64,000 bases of DNA. It comes from CAZPMC01 sp964587755. GTDB taxonomy: Bacteria > Bacillota > Clostridia > Acetivibrionales > DTU013. Shown one piece after another: positions 42,776 to 51,769 of this stretch. Position 1 is the stretch's first letter. Each line of letters starts with the position of its first letter. The notes under the pieces were generated by a model, which was not told the DNA's origin, ran no database searches, and was given only the letters and a program-made list of their open reading frames with translations. The position numbers and the translations under genes were made by a program. The stretch covers positions 1 through 64,000 of the forward strand of contig CAZPMC010000005.1 of NCBI GenBank assembly GCA_964587755.1, written 5' to 3'.

Positions 42776-43618
42776 ATGGAGCTTTGGTATCACATAGTAG
42801 ATTTTCTGCTTCCATTTCAATGGGCAAGTCATGTTTTCATGAAGAATGCACTGCTTGCTGTCCTTCTTCTAACACCTTTGTTTGGCCTTCTTGGAACTAT
42901 GGTAGTCAGTAATAAGATGGCATTTTTCTCTGATTCCATAGGGCACGGCGCTTTTACAGGAGTTGCTTTAGGTGCATTGCTAGCCGGAATAAGGCCGATT
43001 TGGGGAGCAATTATTTTTTCGATTATCTTTGCAATAGTTATTACGCTAATAAAAAACAAAACAGGCTCTTCCACAGATACTATAATAGGTGTTTTTTCAT
43101 CCACTGCGGTTGCAATAGGCTTGGTGCTTATGTCTGCAAGCGGCAGTTTCAGCCGATACTCCTCCTATTTGGTGGGAGACCTGCTGAGCATCTCCCCCTT
43201 CGAGATAATGCTTCTTGTCATAGCTTTTATTGCAGTGATTATTATGTGGTTTCTGATATTCAACAAAGTCCTAATTGTAAGTATTAATCAATCCTTGGCA
43301 GCAAGTCGCGGGGTTAATACACTTTTAGTGGAAATGATTTTTACGGTAGCTATTGCTGTAGTGGTGACTATATCAATTCAATGGGTGGGACTGCTTATTA
43401 TCAATTCCCTGCTCGTGCTTCCGGCGGCAGCCTCGCGAAATGTTACCCGCAATGCAAGGCAATATCATGCTGTATCTGTAGGCATTTCTATTTTCTCGGG
43501 AGTTTTTGGGTTGATTATGTCGTATTATTTGAATACTGCAACAGGTGCTACAATAGTTATTGTTGCAGCCTCTGTTTTCTTCACTCTCTTTTTCCTAAGG
43601 AAAAGGTTCGCAAGGTAA
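42776..43618 (+). CDS. Metal ABC transporter permease (ZnuB/TroC family)
   Basis: 280 aa, eight or nine TMs, ABC-3 family. The block FFSDSIGHGAFTGVALGALL and LLIINSLLVLPAAASRNVTRN are characteristic of ZnuB/MntB permeases. It starts 4 bp after the ATPase stop with GGAGG ahead. Confidence 0.94.
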   Translation: MELWYHIVDFLLPFQWASHVFMKNALLAVLLLTPLFGLLGTMVVSNKMAFFSDSIGHGAFTGVALGALLAGIRPIWGAIIFSIIFAIVITLIKNKTGSSTDTIIGVFSSTAVAIGLVLMSASGSFSRYSSYLVGDLLSISPFEIMLLVIAFIAVIIMWFLIFNKVLIVSINQSLAASRGVNTLLVEMIFTVAIAVVVTISIQWVGLLIINSLLVLPAAASRNVTRNARQYHAVSVGISIFSGVFGLIMSYYLNTATGATIVIVAASVFFTLFFLRKRFAR

Positions 43619-43711
43619 ATCAGATAATAATTGTCACAGGTTCTGTTGCCAGGATTATGGTTAACATTGGACATGGGTGCTGAATAAAATGAAACAGAGG
43701 TGACACTTATT

Positions 43712-44395
43712 ATGGCAAATGTTTATGTATATAATAATCAAACTGACAGTATGGAGTACTACACCTTAGCTGAGACCGATGCAATGCCTTATAATATCGG
43801 CAGGACTCTTACTGTCGGAGAGTTCCGCGGCAGTTCCCGGGCAGGAACCCTTTGGACATCCAGGCGGGCCATGGAAGCTTTCAATATTACAAGAAACCTC
43901 TGGGGCAGGCCAATATATGTGGGCTATGCCTTTAAGCGCATTTGGGAGGGCGGGCACGCCGCTATGTCTCAGCATTATGCGGGGGTTTCTTTTGATGTAG
44001 GGCAAAATCTTGATAACTTCACCAGGGATCAGCTTCGCAATACAGCAATACAGTCGGGCGTATGGACATATGTTGAGCCCGCATATCTGACACCTACATG
44101 GGTGCATTTTGATGCCCGGCAAACACCCCCGGCGTGTGCAGCAGGCGGATATCCACTAGTCAGGACAGGAAGCGCCGGAGTATATGTGCTTACGCTTCAG
44201 GACGCCTTAAATGCACTTGGTTACACAGGCTCAGGCTTAGATGGATATTTTGGAAGCGGAACCCGCAATGCAGTAATAAGATATCAACAAGACAACGGCC
44301 TTGATGCTGATGGTATAGTCGGTTGTTTAACTTGGGAAGCCCTTACGGAAGCTGCCGTGAGTATAGGGCGTACGCCCACAGTAGTTAATCCGTAG
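43712..44395 (+). CDS. M15-type D-Ala-D-Ala carboxypeptidase-like protein with C-terminal peptidoglycan-binding domain
   Basis: 227 aa from ATG 43712. Residues about 45-140 form an M15 metallopeptidase domain: SQHYAGVSFDVG fits SxHxxGxxxD (His88, Asp95), Glu122 is the candidate base and WVHFD supplies His132. Residues about 152-220 are a peptidoglycan_binding_1 domain (GVYVLTLQDALNALGYTGSGLDGYFG). No signal peptide is present, which in spore formers suggests action on spore cortex or release by mother-cell lysis. It shares domain style with the M14 enzyme at 61252. Confidence 0.85.
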   Translation: MANVYVYNNQTDSMEYYTLAETDAMPYNIGRTLTVGEFRGSSRAGTLWTSRRAMEAFNITRNLWGRPIYVGYAFKRIWEGGHAAMSQHYAGVSFDVGQNLDNFTRDQLRNTAIQSGVWTYVEPAYLTPTWVHFDARQTPPACAAGGYPLVRTGSAGVYVLTLQDALNALGYTGSGLDGYFGSGTRNAVIRYQQDNGLDADGIVGCLTWEALTEAAVSIGRTPTVVNP

Positions 44396-44404
44396 CAAGT
44401 TTAA

Positions 44405-44917
44405 CTAAGGCTTATTAACAATAGAGGTTGGTGCATATTTAGGGGATTTGCCTTTGATAACTCTATGGTAGTAATCATAAGTAAGAGGCTCATCCTCTGA
44501 GGTTATTTTTCCGCTTAAAGCCTCGGCAAGGAATATTGTATGTGTACCCGCGTCCATGGTTTCAATTACTTTTCCCTCAAAGGTGGCAACAGAATTATTC
44601 GGCAGCAACGGGACCCCTGTAATACCGGGTTCATATATGAGACCTTTAAACTTATCAATATCACGGCCTGATCTAAACCCGAATTTAGCTATAAAATTGA
44701 ACTCTGTGTCCTTCCTTAAGGCGTTAATACCAAAAAGGCCGGTTTTTTGAATTATTTCGTGAGTAAGGCTCTCTTTATTTATTCCAATCATGAGCTGCAC
44801 CGGCTCTGCCGTGACCTGACAGACTGTTGTTGCAGTCATTCCGTTAAGCTTATCTTTGAATTTGGCTGTAATAATATACAGCCCATAGGTGATTTTGAAA
44901 AATGAATTAAGATCCAT
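44405..44917 (-). CDS. Flavin reductase family protein (FMN-binding)
   Basis: 170 aa from ATG 44917 (AAAGGAG 10 bp upstream). It has the flavin-reductase-like split barrel (FFKITYGLYIITAKFKDKLNGMTATTVCQVT, then KFGFRSGRDIDKF, then GTHTIFLAEAL). It is related to the N-terminal half of high-molecular-weight rubredoxins but without a rubredoxin domain. It probably binds FMN and handles NAD(P)H-dependent electron transfer or oxygen defence. It is divergent from the M24 peptidase gene. Confidence 0.88.
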   Translation of the reverse strand: MDLNSFFKITYGLYIITAKFKDKLNGMTATTVCQVTAEPVQLMIGINKESLTHEIIQKTGLFGINALRKDTEFNFIAKFGFRSGRDIDKFKGLIYEPGITGVPLLPNNSVATFEGKVIETMDAGTHTIFLAEALSGKITSEDEPLTYDYYHRVIKGKSPKYAPTSIVNKP

Positions 44918-44947
44918 TTGTATCCATCTCCTTTTTGTTGTGTAATA

Positions 44948-44976
44948 GTATAATACCCACATTTTAGTATTGTAAA
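44948..44976 (-). promoter_or_regulatory. Possible promoter of the flavin reductase gene
   Basis: On the reverse strand TTTACA (44976-44971), 17 bp, TTATAC (44953-44948). Confidence 0.4.
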
Positions 44977-45011
44977 ATAATTAATAATCTTTTCCGGTGT
45001 CTGATATAAGC

Positions 45012-45026
45012 TTGACCTAAGGTCAA
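45012..45026. promoter_or_regulatory. 15-bp palindrome, candidate operator/promoter element
   Basis: TTGACCT-A-AGGTCAA in the divergent intergenic region. Its left half doubles as a -35 (TTGACC) for the M24 peptidase gene with TAATTA 17 bp on. A repressor binding here would shut that promoter; the regulator is unknown. Confidence 0.45.
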
Positions 45027-45080
45027 TGAATGTGTAATTATTATATAAAACTAATATAAACAATTATTTAAGGAGCTATG

Positions 45081-46271
45081 ATGATTAGAAAAGTACCAAA
45101 AAGTGAGCTGGAGAAAAGACTAAAGCAATTTAGAAAAAGGCTGGATGAAAAAGAACCTCGATGGGAGCTTGCCCTGATAATCAGTAAGATTAACCAGTAT
45201 TATTTTACAGGTACTATGCAGGAGGGCTTGCTTTTTATATACAGGGAAAAGGAGCCTGTGTTATTTGTACGCCGGAGTTACCAGCGGGCGGTAGACGAAT
45301 CACTGTTTGAAAACATTAAGCCTATGAATACTTACCGTGATGCTGCGGCATCTGTTGGAAAGCTTCCGGAAACTGTATATTTAGAGACTGAACTGGTTCC
45401 GTTGGCTATGTATGAGAGACTGAAAAAATACTTCGGGTTTAATTCTTTTAAATCCCTGGATTCTTATATAATGGATATCAGGGCGGTTAAAAGCCCCTAC
45501 GAACTGGACTTGATGAAAAAAGCCGGTGAGATTCACGCAAAGGTAACAGAAGAAAGGGTCCCTCCATTGCTAAGAGAAGGCATGTCAGAAGGGGAGCTTA
45601 TGACAGAGATGTTTAAAGTACTGCAACAGGAAGGCCATCATGGTGTGGTCCGGTTTAACATGTTTGATTCAGAAATTCTTATGGGACACATTGCATTTGG
45701 CGTCAGCTCTATTTATCCCACATATTTTAACGGCCCGGGCGGAAATTACGGGCTAAGCCCTGCTTCACCCTTTATGGGGAGTAGTCAGACGAAACTAAAA
45801 AAGGGTGATTTGGTGTTTATCGATACCGGCTGCTGCTTTGAGGGGTACAATTCTGACAAGACGTTTACTTATGTATTCGGCGGAGAGCTACCAAAGCATG
45901 CACAACTACAGCATCAAAAATGTGTAGATATTCAAAATAGAATAGCCGAGATGCTAAGGCCAGGTGTGAAGCCCTCACATATTTACAACACCATAATGGA
46001 AAGCCTCGATGAGGAATTCCTTAAAAATTTTATGGGATACGATAAGAGAACTGTTAAGTTTTTAGGACACGGTATAGGACTTCATGTCAATGAGCTGCCG
46101 GTCCTGGCTAAGGGATTCGATGACCCGATACAAGAGGGAATGGTATTTGCTGTTGAGCCTAAGGTTGGCATTAAGGGTGTCGGAATGGTAGGTATCGAAA
46201 ATACTTTTGTCGTAACATCCGAGGGCGGTGTATGCATAACAGGAAATCATCCCGGCTTAATGAAGGTATAG
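45081..46271 (+). CDS. M24 family aminopeptidase (Xaa-Pro peptidase-like)
   Basis: 396 aa from ATG 45081 (AGGAG 5 bp upstream; ATG 45078 is too close). Residues 1-135 form the creatinase-N-like domain; the pita-bread domain follows with metal ligands in FIDTGCCFEGYNSDKTFTY, GHGIGLHVNE, AVEPKVG and GIENTFVV. It is predicted to remove N-terminal residues before proline or to act on proline dipeptides in the cytosol. It is monocistronic. Confidence 0.9.
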   Translation: MIRKVPKSELEKRLKQFRKRLDEKEPRWELALIISKINQYYFTGTMQEGLLFIYREKEPVLFVRRSYQRAVDESLFENIKPMNTYRDAAASVGKLPETVYLETELVPLAMYERLKKYFGFNSFKSLDSYIMDIRAVKSPYELDLMKKAGEIHAKVTEERVPPLLREGMSEGELMTEMFKVLQQEGHHGVVRFNMFDSEILMGHIAFGVSSIYPTYFNGPGGNYGLSPASPFMGSSQTKLKKGDLVFIDTGCCFEGYNSDKTFTYVFGGELPKHAQLQHQKCVDIQNRIAEMLRPGVKPSHIYNTIMESLDEEFLKNFMGYDKRTVKFLGHGIGLHVNELPVLAKGFDDPIQEGMVFAVEPKVGIKGVGMVGIENTFVVTSEGGVCITGNHPGLMKV

Positions 46272-46300
46272 GAAAAGATGAAAAATAATGAATAATCCTG

Positions 46301-46336
46301 TCTCTTTCGCAAAAGACTAAACATAAACGAAAGAGA
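46301..46336 (+). repeat. Inverted repeat ahead of the small spore-protein gene
   Basis: TCTCTTTCG pairs with CGAAAGAGA over an 18-base loop. The right arm touches the ribosome binding region (GAGAGGGTGG) of the next gene, so folding could mask it. Confidence 0.5.
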
Positions 46337-46347
46337 GGGTGGTAATA

Positions 46348-46515
46348 TTGCCGAAGAAAGCAAAGAAAGACTACAATTTGGGCGTTCCTGTGGAAAAGCA
46401 CGATACTGCTGCGTGGGCTAATATTGAATGCAAGGTATCCCATTCGCAGGTTACAGTACCATCGCTTGAGCAGGTGCTAAACGCAAAGGAGCATGTTGAC
46501 GAGAACGAGAAATAA
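46348..46515 (+). CDS. Small DUF3787 / CDIF630_02480-type spore protein
   Basis: 55 aa from TTG 46348 (GAGAGGGTGG upstream). The sequence starts MPKKAKKDYNLGVPVEKHD, continues TAAWANIE, and ends VPSLEQVLNAKEHVDENEK, the pattern of a short conserved clostridial family (EKHDTAAWA...VTIPS...V.NAKE.V..N.K) found in spores. Role is unknown. The non-ATG start and the hairpin overlapping its ribosome site suggest tight translational control. Confidence 0.8.
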   Translation: MPKKAKKDYNLGVPVEKHDTAAWANIECKVSHSQVTVPSLEQVLNAKEHVDENEK

Positions 46516-46581
46516 ATAGTTGCAAAAGGCAGGTTGATAGGCAGATTCAATATCCAGATGCTTGCCCTCAGCGCCTTGCAC

Positions 46582-46609
46582 AAAAAAGAAGGACCAGCAG
46601 GGCCGGTCC
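46582..46609 (-). terminator. Terminator of the PFOR gene
   Basis: On the reverse strand GGACC-N9-GGTCC followed by TTCTTTTTT. Confidence 0.8.
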
Positions 46610-46616
46610 ATAGTTT

Positions 46617-49600
46617 TTAATCTGCCAGTCGCTTGTAAGCCTCGTATCTTTCATTAGCATGCTTTTCGGCTGCATCAAACAGCTCGTCGGCCAATTTGGG
46701 AAAGACTGTTTTAAGCTGGGTGTAACGCACCTCGCCCATCAGGAAATCCTTGAAGGGTGCAGAAGGCTCTTTTGAATCCAGCACAAACGGATTTTTGCCT
46801 GCATCACGAAGCTCGGGATTGAAACGATAGAGATGCCAGTATCCGCTTTCTACTGCCTTTTTTTCCTCTGCTATACTTGTGCCCATTCCGGTTCTGATTC
46901 CGTGGGATATACATGGAGCATAGGCTATAATTAATGAGGGACCCTTATAGCTTTCTGCCTCTGCAATAGCCTTTATGGTCTGATTCATGTTGGCGCCCAT
47001 GGCAATCTGGGCAACATAGACATATCCATAGCTCATTGCCATCATTCCCAGATCCTTTTTCCTGATTTTCTTTCCTGAAGCGGCGAATTTTGCCACGGCT
47101 GCTGTGGGTGTAGCTTTTGAGGATTGTCCCCCTGTGTTGGAGTAAATTTCAGTATCCATTACAAAAAGGTTTACATCATCACCTGATGCCAGTACATGAT
47201 CAAGACCGCCGAATCCTATATCATAAGCCCAACCATCGCCTCCTAAAATCCAGAAGGATTTTTTGACAAGGAAATCCTTCTTTTCAAGTATCTCAAGAAG
47301 ATATTTGTTGTCTTTAATGTCAGCCTCGTTCAGTGCTTTAACTACTTCAGCCGACGATATCTTAGATTCTTCGCCGTCATCACGGGTGCCCAGCCACCGG
47401 CAGAAGGCTTCTTCCACGGACTTTGGTACACCTTCTGCAATAGCCTGATTCATCAGATCCACAATTTTCTCCCTGATTTGTCGCACTCCAAGATACATTC
47501 CGTAGCCGTATTCAGCATTGTCCTCAAACAATGAATTTGCCCATGCTGGTCCTTTGCCATCTTTATTTGTAGTATAGGCAATCGAAGGAGAACTGGCACT
47601 CCAAATAGATGAGCAGCCTGTGGCATTGGCAATCATCATTCTTTCACCGAAAAGCTGTGTCAGAAGTCTTACATAAGGAGTTTCACCGCAGCCCGGACAA
47701 GCGCCGTTGAATTCAAGCAGAGGTTTTGCAAACTGGCTGCCCTTTAATGATTTTCTGTCCAAAATATCATCTTTTGTTGAAAGGGTTAATGCAAATTCCC
47801 AATTGTCCTTCTGACTGTCAATTTCATCTTCGGCAGGCTTCATAACTAATGCTTTTACCTTAGTGGGACAAACATCGGCACAATTTCCACACCCTGTACA
47901 ATCAAGAGGACTTATCTGAACACGGAAGCGTAGATCCTCCATGCCTTTTCCTGTAGCTTTCAAAGTAGTAAAGCCTGAGGGTGCCCTTTCAGATTCTTCT
48001 TTAGAAAGAAGGAACAGTCTTATTGTGGCATGGGGACATACATAAGAGCAACGCCCGCATTGTATACAGTTTTCAGGCTGCCATTGAGGAAGCATGACTG
48101 CAATTCCTCGTTTTTCATAAGCTGTAGTACCCAAAGGATGAGTACCGTCCTCAATACCACTAAAAGCACTGACGGGAAGCTCGTCGCCCTCGTGACGGGC
48201 CATAGGTCTTTGGATATTCCTGATAAAGTCAGGCACATCCTCAGGTGTTTGTTCTTTCTCGGGTATATCTGACCAGGCTTTTGGTATAGTGACCTTATGG
48301 AGTGCATCAAGGGACTTGTCCACTGCCTTATAATTCATTTCTACAATTTTTGGCCCCTTTTTACCGTATGCTCTGTTAATAGAATCCTTCAGATAGTTTA
48401 TGGCATCCTCTACAGGAATAATATTTGCAAGCTTAAAGAAGACTGTCTGCATTATCATGTTAATTCTGTTGCCCAAGCCTACTTCGCCTGCAATTTTGAT
48501 GGCATCAATTGTATAAAAATCAATTGAGTTTTTGGCAATATATTTTTTTATTGAGTCGGGTAGATTGACTTCAATACCCTCCATATCCCATGGACAGTTT
48601 AAAACAAATACTCCCTTTTCCTTTAGTCCTGCTAATATGTCATAGTTGTACAGAAAGGATTTGTTGTGACAGGCAATATAGTCGGCATTGTAAACAAGAT
48701 ACGGGCTTCTGATGGGCTTGGGACCAAACCTTAGATGAGAAACTGTGGTACCTCCTGACTTCTTGCTGTCGTATGAAAAGTATCCCTGCACATAGAGGTC
48801 TGTGTTGTCACCGATAATTTTTATGGCCTCTTTATTTGCCCCTACGGTCCCGTCAGAGCCCAAGCCCCAGAACTTGCAGCTTATTGTCCCCTTTGGGGTG
48901 GTTTCAACTATAGGCCCCTCAGCTAACGAGGTGTTTGTTACATCATCTACAATTCCTATTGTAAAGCCATCCTTTGGGGTTTCGCTCTTAAGATTGCCAA
49001 AGACCGAAATAATTTGGGACGGGCGTACATCCTTAGAACCAAGGCCATATCTTCCACCGACTATCAGTGGCTTTTGACCTTCTGCACTATAAAAGGCTTT
49101 GCACACATCAAGGTATAGAGGTTCTCCGGGAGAGCCTGGCTCCTTGGTCCTATCCAATACCGCAATCTTCTTAACACTTTCAGGAATTGCGCCAAGGAAG
49201 CTTTTTTCGCAGAAAGGCCTGTACAGTCTTACCTTAAGAGCACCGGTTTTTTCGCCTGAAGCATTTAAGAAATCAACTGTCTCATAAATAGTATCGCAGG
49301 CAGAACCCATTGCAATAATGACAAGCTCCGCATCCTTTGCACCATAGTACTCAAAGAGACTGTAGCTGCGGCCTGTGATGCTTTTAAAATCCTTCATACA
49401 GCCCTCTACAATAGAGGGTACAGCATTGTAGAAGGGGTTTCCCGCCTCCCTGCCCTGAAAGTAAATGTCGGGATTCTGAGCCGTGCCTCTGACAACCGGA
49501 TGCTCCGGATTTAAAGCCCTTCCCCTAAAATCCTTAATATCATCCATGCTCACGATTTTAGCCAGATCATCGTATTCTACTGTACTGATTTTTTGGTATT

Positions 49601-50129
49601 CGTGGGATGTCCTAAATCCATCAAAGAAGTGGATAAAAGGGATCCGGGATTTTATTGCAGCTAAATGAGCAATACAGCCCAAGTCCATAGACTCCTGTAC
49701 ACTTGCTGAGGCTAATAATGCTGCTCCTGTTTGCCTGCATGCCATGACGTCCTGGTGGTCTCCGAAAATAGACAATGCATGCACAGCAATTGCTCTTGCA
49801 GAAACGTGGAGCACACCCGGCAGCAATTCGCCTGCCATTTTGTACAAGTTGGGTATCATTAAAAGAAGTCCCTGTGATGCTGTGTAAGTGGTTGTCAATG
49901 CCCCTGCCTGTAATGAGCCGTGCATGGCTCCGGCGGCACCTGCTTCTGACTGCATCTCCACTACTTTGACTGTTTGACCGAAAATATTTTTCATCCCGTG
50001 AGCCGACCATTCATCGACCGCTTCTGCCATCGGCGACGAAGGGGTTATTGGGAATATTGCCGCTACCTCCGTAAAGGCGTAGGATGCATATGCGGCAGCT
50101 TGGTTTCCATCCATTGTTGACATTTTCAT
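46617..50129 (-). CDS. nifJ: Pyruvate:ferredoxin (flavodoxin) oxidoreductase
   Basis: 1170 aa single-chain PFOR, full length. The N-terminal pyrimidine-binding domain starts MDGNQAAAYASYAFTEVAAIFPITPSSPMAE. Two [4Fe-4S] ferredoxin motifs are CIQCGRCSYVCP and CTGCGNCADVCP; the third cluster uses CPGCGETPY and later cysteines. TPP binding is in GDGWAYDIGFGGLDHVLASG and NTGGQSSKATPTA. It oxidises pyruvate to acetyl-CoA plus CO2, reducing ferredoxin, which can feed [FeFe] hydrogenase (HydE at 58238). Start: ATG with GAGGAG 8 bp upstream. It is monocistronic. Confidence 0.98.
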   Translation of the reverse strand: MKMSTMDGNQAAAYASYAFTEVAAIFPITPSSPMAEAVDEWSAHGMKNIFGQTVKVVEMQSEAGAAGAMHGSLQAGALTTTYTASQGLLLMIPNLYKMAGELLPGVLHVSARAIAVHALSIFGDHQDVMACRQTGAALLASASVQESMDLGCIAHLAAIKSRIPFIHFFDGFRTSHEYQKISTVEYDDLAKIVSMDDIKDFRGRALNPEHPVVRGTAQNPDIYFQGREAGNPFYNAVPSIVEGCMKDFKSITGRSYSLFEYYGAKDAELVIIAMGSACDTIYETVDFLNASGEKTGALKVRLYRPFCEKSFLGAIPESVKKIAVLDRTKEPGSPGEPLYLDVCKAFYSAEGQKPLIVGGRYGLGSKDVRPSQIISVFGNLKSETPKDGFTIGIVDDVTNTSLAEGPIVETTPKGTISCKFWGLGSDGTVGANKEAIKIIGDNTDLYVQGYFSYDSKKSGGTTVSHLRFGPKPIRSPYLVYNADYIACHNKSFLYNYDILAGLKEKGVFVLNCPWDMEGIEVNLPDSIKKYIAKNSIDFYTIDAIKIAGEVGLGNRINMIMQTVFFKLANIIPVEDAINYLKDSINRAYGKKGPKIVEMNYKAVDKSLDALHKVTIPKAWSDIPEKEQTPEDVPDFIRNIQRPMARHEGDELPVSAFSGIEDGTHPLGTTAYEKRGIAVMLPQWQPENCIQCGRCSYVCPHATIRLFLLSKEESERAPSGFTTLKATGKGMEDLRFRVQISPLDCTGCGNCADVCPTKVKALVMKPAEDEIDSQKDNWEFALTLSTKDDILDRKSLKGSQFAKPLLEFNGACPGCGETPYVRLLTQLFGERMMIANATGCSSIWSASSPSIAYTTNKDGKGPAWANSLFEDNAEYGYGMYLGVRQIREKIVDLMNQAIAEGVPKSVEEAFCRWLGTRDDGEESKISSAEVVKALNEADIKDNKYLLEILEKKDFLVKKSFWILGGDGWAYDIGFGGLDHVLASGDDVNLFVMDTEIYSNTGGQSSKATPTAAVAKFAASGKKIRKKDLGMMAMSYGYVYVAQIAMGANMNQTIKAIAEAESYKGPSLIIAYAPCISHGIRTGMGTSIAEEKKAVESGYWHLYRFNPELRDAGKNPFVLDSKEPSAPFKDFLMGEVRYTQLKTVFPKLADELFDAAEKHANERYEAYKRLAD

Positions 50130-50154
50130 ATGAAACTCTCCTCTTTTCTGCTAC

Positions 50155-50183
50155 TTAATAAGTATTATTTCAAGAAAAGACAA
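50155..50183 (-). promoter_or_regulatory. Promoter of nifJ
   Basis: On the reverse strand TTGTCT (50183-50178), 17 bp, TATTAA (50160-50155). Confidence 0.5.
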
Positions 50184-50202
50184 TAAAATGTATACGAAAT
50201 TA

Positions 50203-51702
50203 TTAACGTACGCTGAAGGATATGCCTCCTAATCCAAACACTGTAGAAAAGCATGCTAAAATAATGACTAGTGCTCTTATAACAGGTGCAATACCGATTA
50301 AAATACTGTTTAGTGTTATGGCTATAAGATATGCAGCGACACCTGTAAGCAGCAGAGTTATAATGTCTTGAATCTCAAAATTGAATTCACATATTTTTTT
50401 TATTTCTCTTATGTTTATAATAAGTGCAGTGACAGATGTGATTATAATCGACAGACCATATCCATAAATATTTAGCCTTGGAATGGAAGCAAATATAAAA
50501 GTGAGAAAAAGGCCCTCCAGAGATATTATGGTTGAATTTCTAAGTAATATATTTTGTTTACCCAAGGCATTTAGTATACCAAAGGTCGGAGAAGAAACAA
50601 AGGAAAAGAGGCATATTAAAGAGGAAAATCTAATCATATTTCCTAAGTCATTTCTTTGATAAAACAGGTATCCTAATGTTTCAGGCAATGACAGACATAT
50701 AGCGGCAGTGGCAATACCAACAGCAAAGGAAAGCTTAAGAACCTGTGCAATTCTCTCTTCCGCTGACCAGAAGTCCTTCCTGCTCATATTCAGTGATAGC
50801 TCGGGAACCAGCACAGTGAGCATTGAGCCAATTATTATTGAGGGAAGATATGATATATTTAGAGCCATTCCGCTGAATTTTCCTATGGCAGACAAGGCTC
50901 CACTATATGTAAGGCCGGCCGCAACAAGTCTTCTGGGAAGCATAAGTGCTGACACGGCAGATAGTATTGAGGACAGAATTCCATTTAGACCGAGAGGGAC
51001 GGATATAACAAGCACATCAAATAAAAGCTGGATTCTTGATTTGCTTTTCCCAGTGACGGGTTTTATTTTTGACCGTTGGATTTTATAGCTGGCAAACAGC
51101 ATTGTCATGCTTACAAGCTCACCCACTGCCAGAGCCAGATATGCAATAGCTACAGTTTTATCAACATTGACAGGTTTACATATCGAGATCACGCTAAGCA
51201 GGATAACTACCCGCAGAAGCTTTTCAACTATGTCTATGGAAGATGTAACCATATATTTGCCAAGTCCGTAAAAATACCCTTTAATGACCGCCGATAACGG
51301 CACAAAAAGCACAGCGGGACATAAACATTTTATTGCGGTTTCGGCCCTTAAATCCCTGACAAGATAGGCAGCTATACCTTTGCGAAGTAAAAGTGCAATA
51401 AGAGCAACATTGAAGGCTGAAAAAAACACGAATACAAGTACTGTATGGAGAGTTCTGTTAAGATTTTTAATATCCCTCCTACTGAAATATAGGGCTGTTA
51501 TTTTGGAAACAGCTGTTATCAGGCCGTCGCTTGTGATACATAAAAGAAGGCTGTAGATAGGCATTATAAGGCCATAGAGGCCAAGCCCCTCAGCTCCCAG
51601 CTTTCGTGAGAGCACAATTGAGAAGATAAAAGAGATAATCCCTGTTACCATGTTTGACAGAGTAAGTGTGAAGGAATCTTTATAAAATTTATCAATAGCC
51701 AC
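50203..51702 (-). CDS. SpoVB-like polysaccharide/lipid flippase (MOP superfamily)
   Basis: 499 aa from GTG 51702 (GAGG 8 bp upstream). About 14 TMs. The start FYKDSFTLTLSNMVTGIISFIFSIVLSRKLGAEGLGLYGLIMPIYSLL and the signature ALMLPRRLVAAG are typical of the SpoVB/YtgP branch of MATE/MurJ-like exporters. SpoVB is needed for spore cortex, probably flipping lipid-linked precursor. Genomes often hold several paralogues, so I do not assign the name outright. It is the last gene of a likely sporulation operon. Confidence 0.88.
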   Translation of the reverse strand: MAIDKFYKDSFTLTLSNMVTGIISFIFSIVLSRKLGAEGLGLYGLIMPIYSLLLCITSDGLITAVSKITALYFSRRDIKNLNRTLHTVLVFVFFSAFNVALIALLLRKGIAAYLVRDLRAETAIKCLCPAVLFVPLSAVIKGYFYGLGKYMVTSSIDIVEKLLRVVILLSVISICKPVNVDKTVAIAYLALAVGELVSMTMLFASYKIQRSKIKPVTGKSKSRIQLLFDVLVISVPLGLNGILSSILSAVSALMLPRRLVAAGLTYSGALSAIGKFSGMALNISYLPSIIIGSMLTVLVPELSLNMSRKDFWSAEERIAQVLKLSFAVGIATAAICLSLPETLGYLFYQRNDLGNMIRFSSLICLFSFVSSPTFGILNALGKQNILLRNSTIISLEGLFLTFIFASIPRLNIYGYGLSIIITSVTALIINIREIKKICEFNFEIQDIITLLLTGVAAYLIAITLNSILIGIAPVIRALVIILACFSTVFGLGGISFSVR

Positions 51703-51769
51703 AGCAAAAACCTCGGTATAAAAGGGAGCCTGATGAATTCTATTTAAAGTTATTCATAAGGCTCCTCAT

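Noticed and set aside
48020..48310. Additional proteins antisense to, or in other frames of, nifJ and other long genes
   Set aside because: They lie wholly within well-supported genes, have no ribosome sites and show no recognisable domains.
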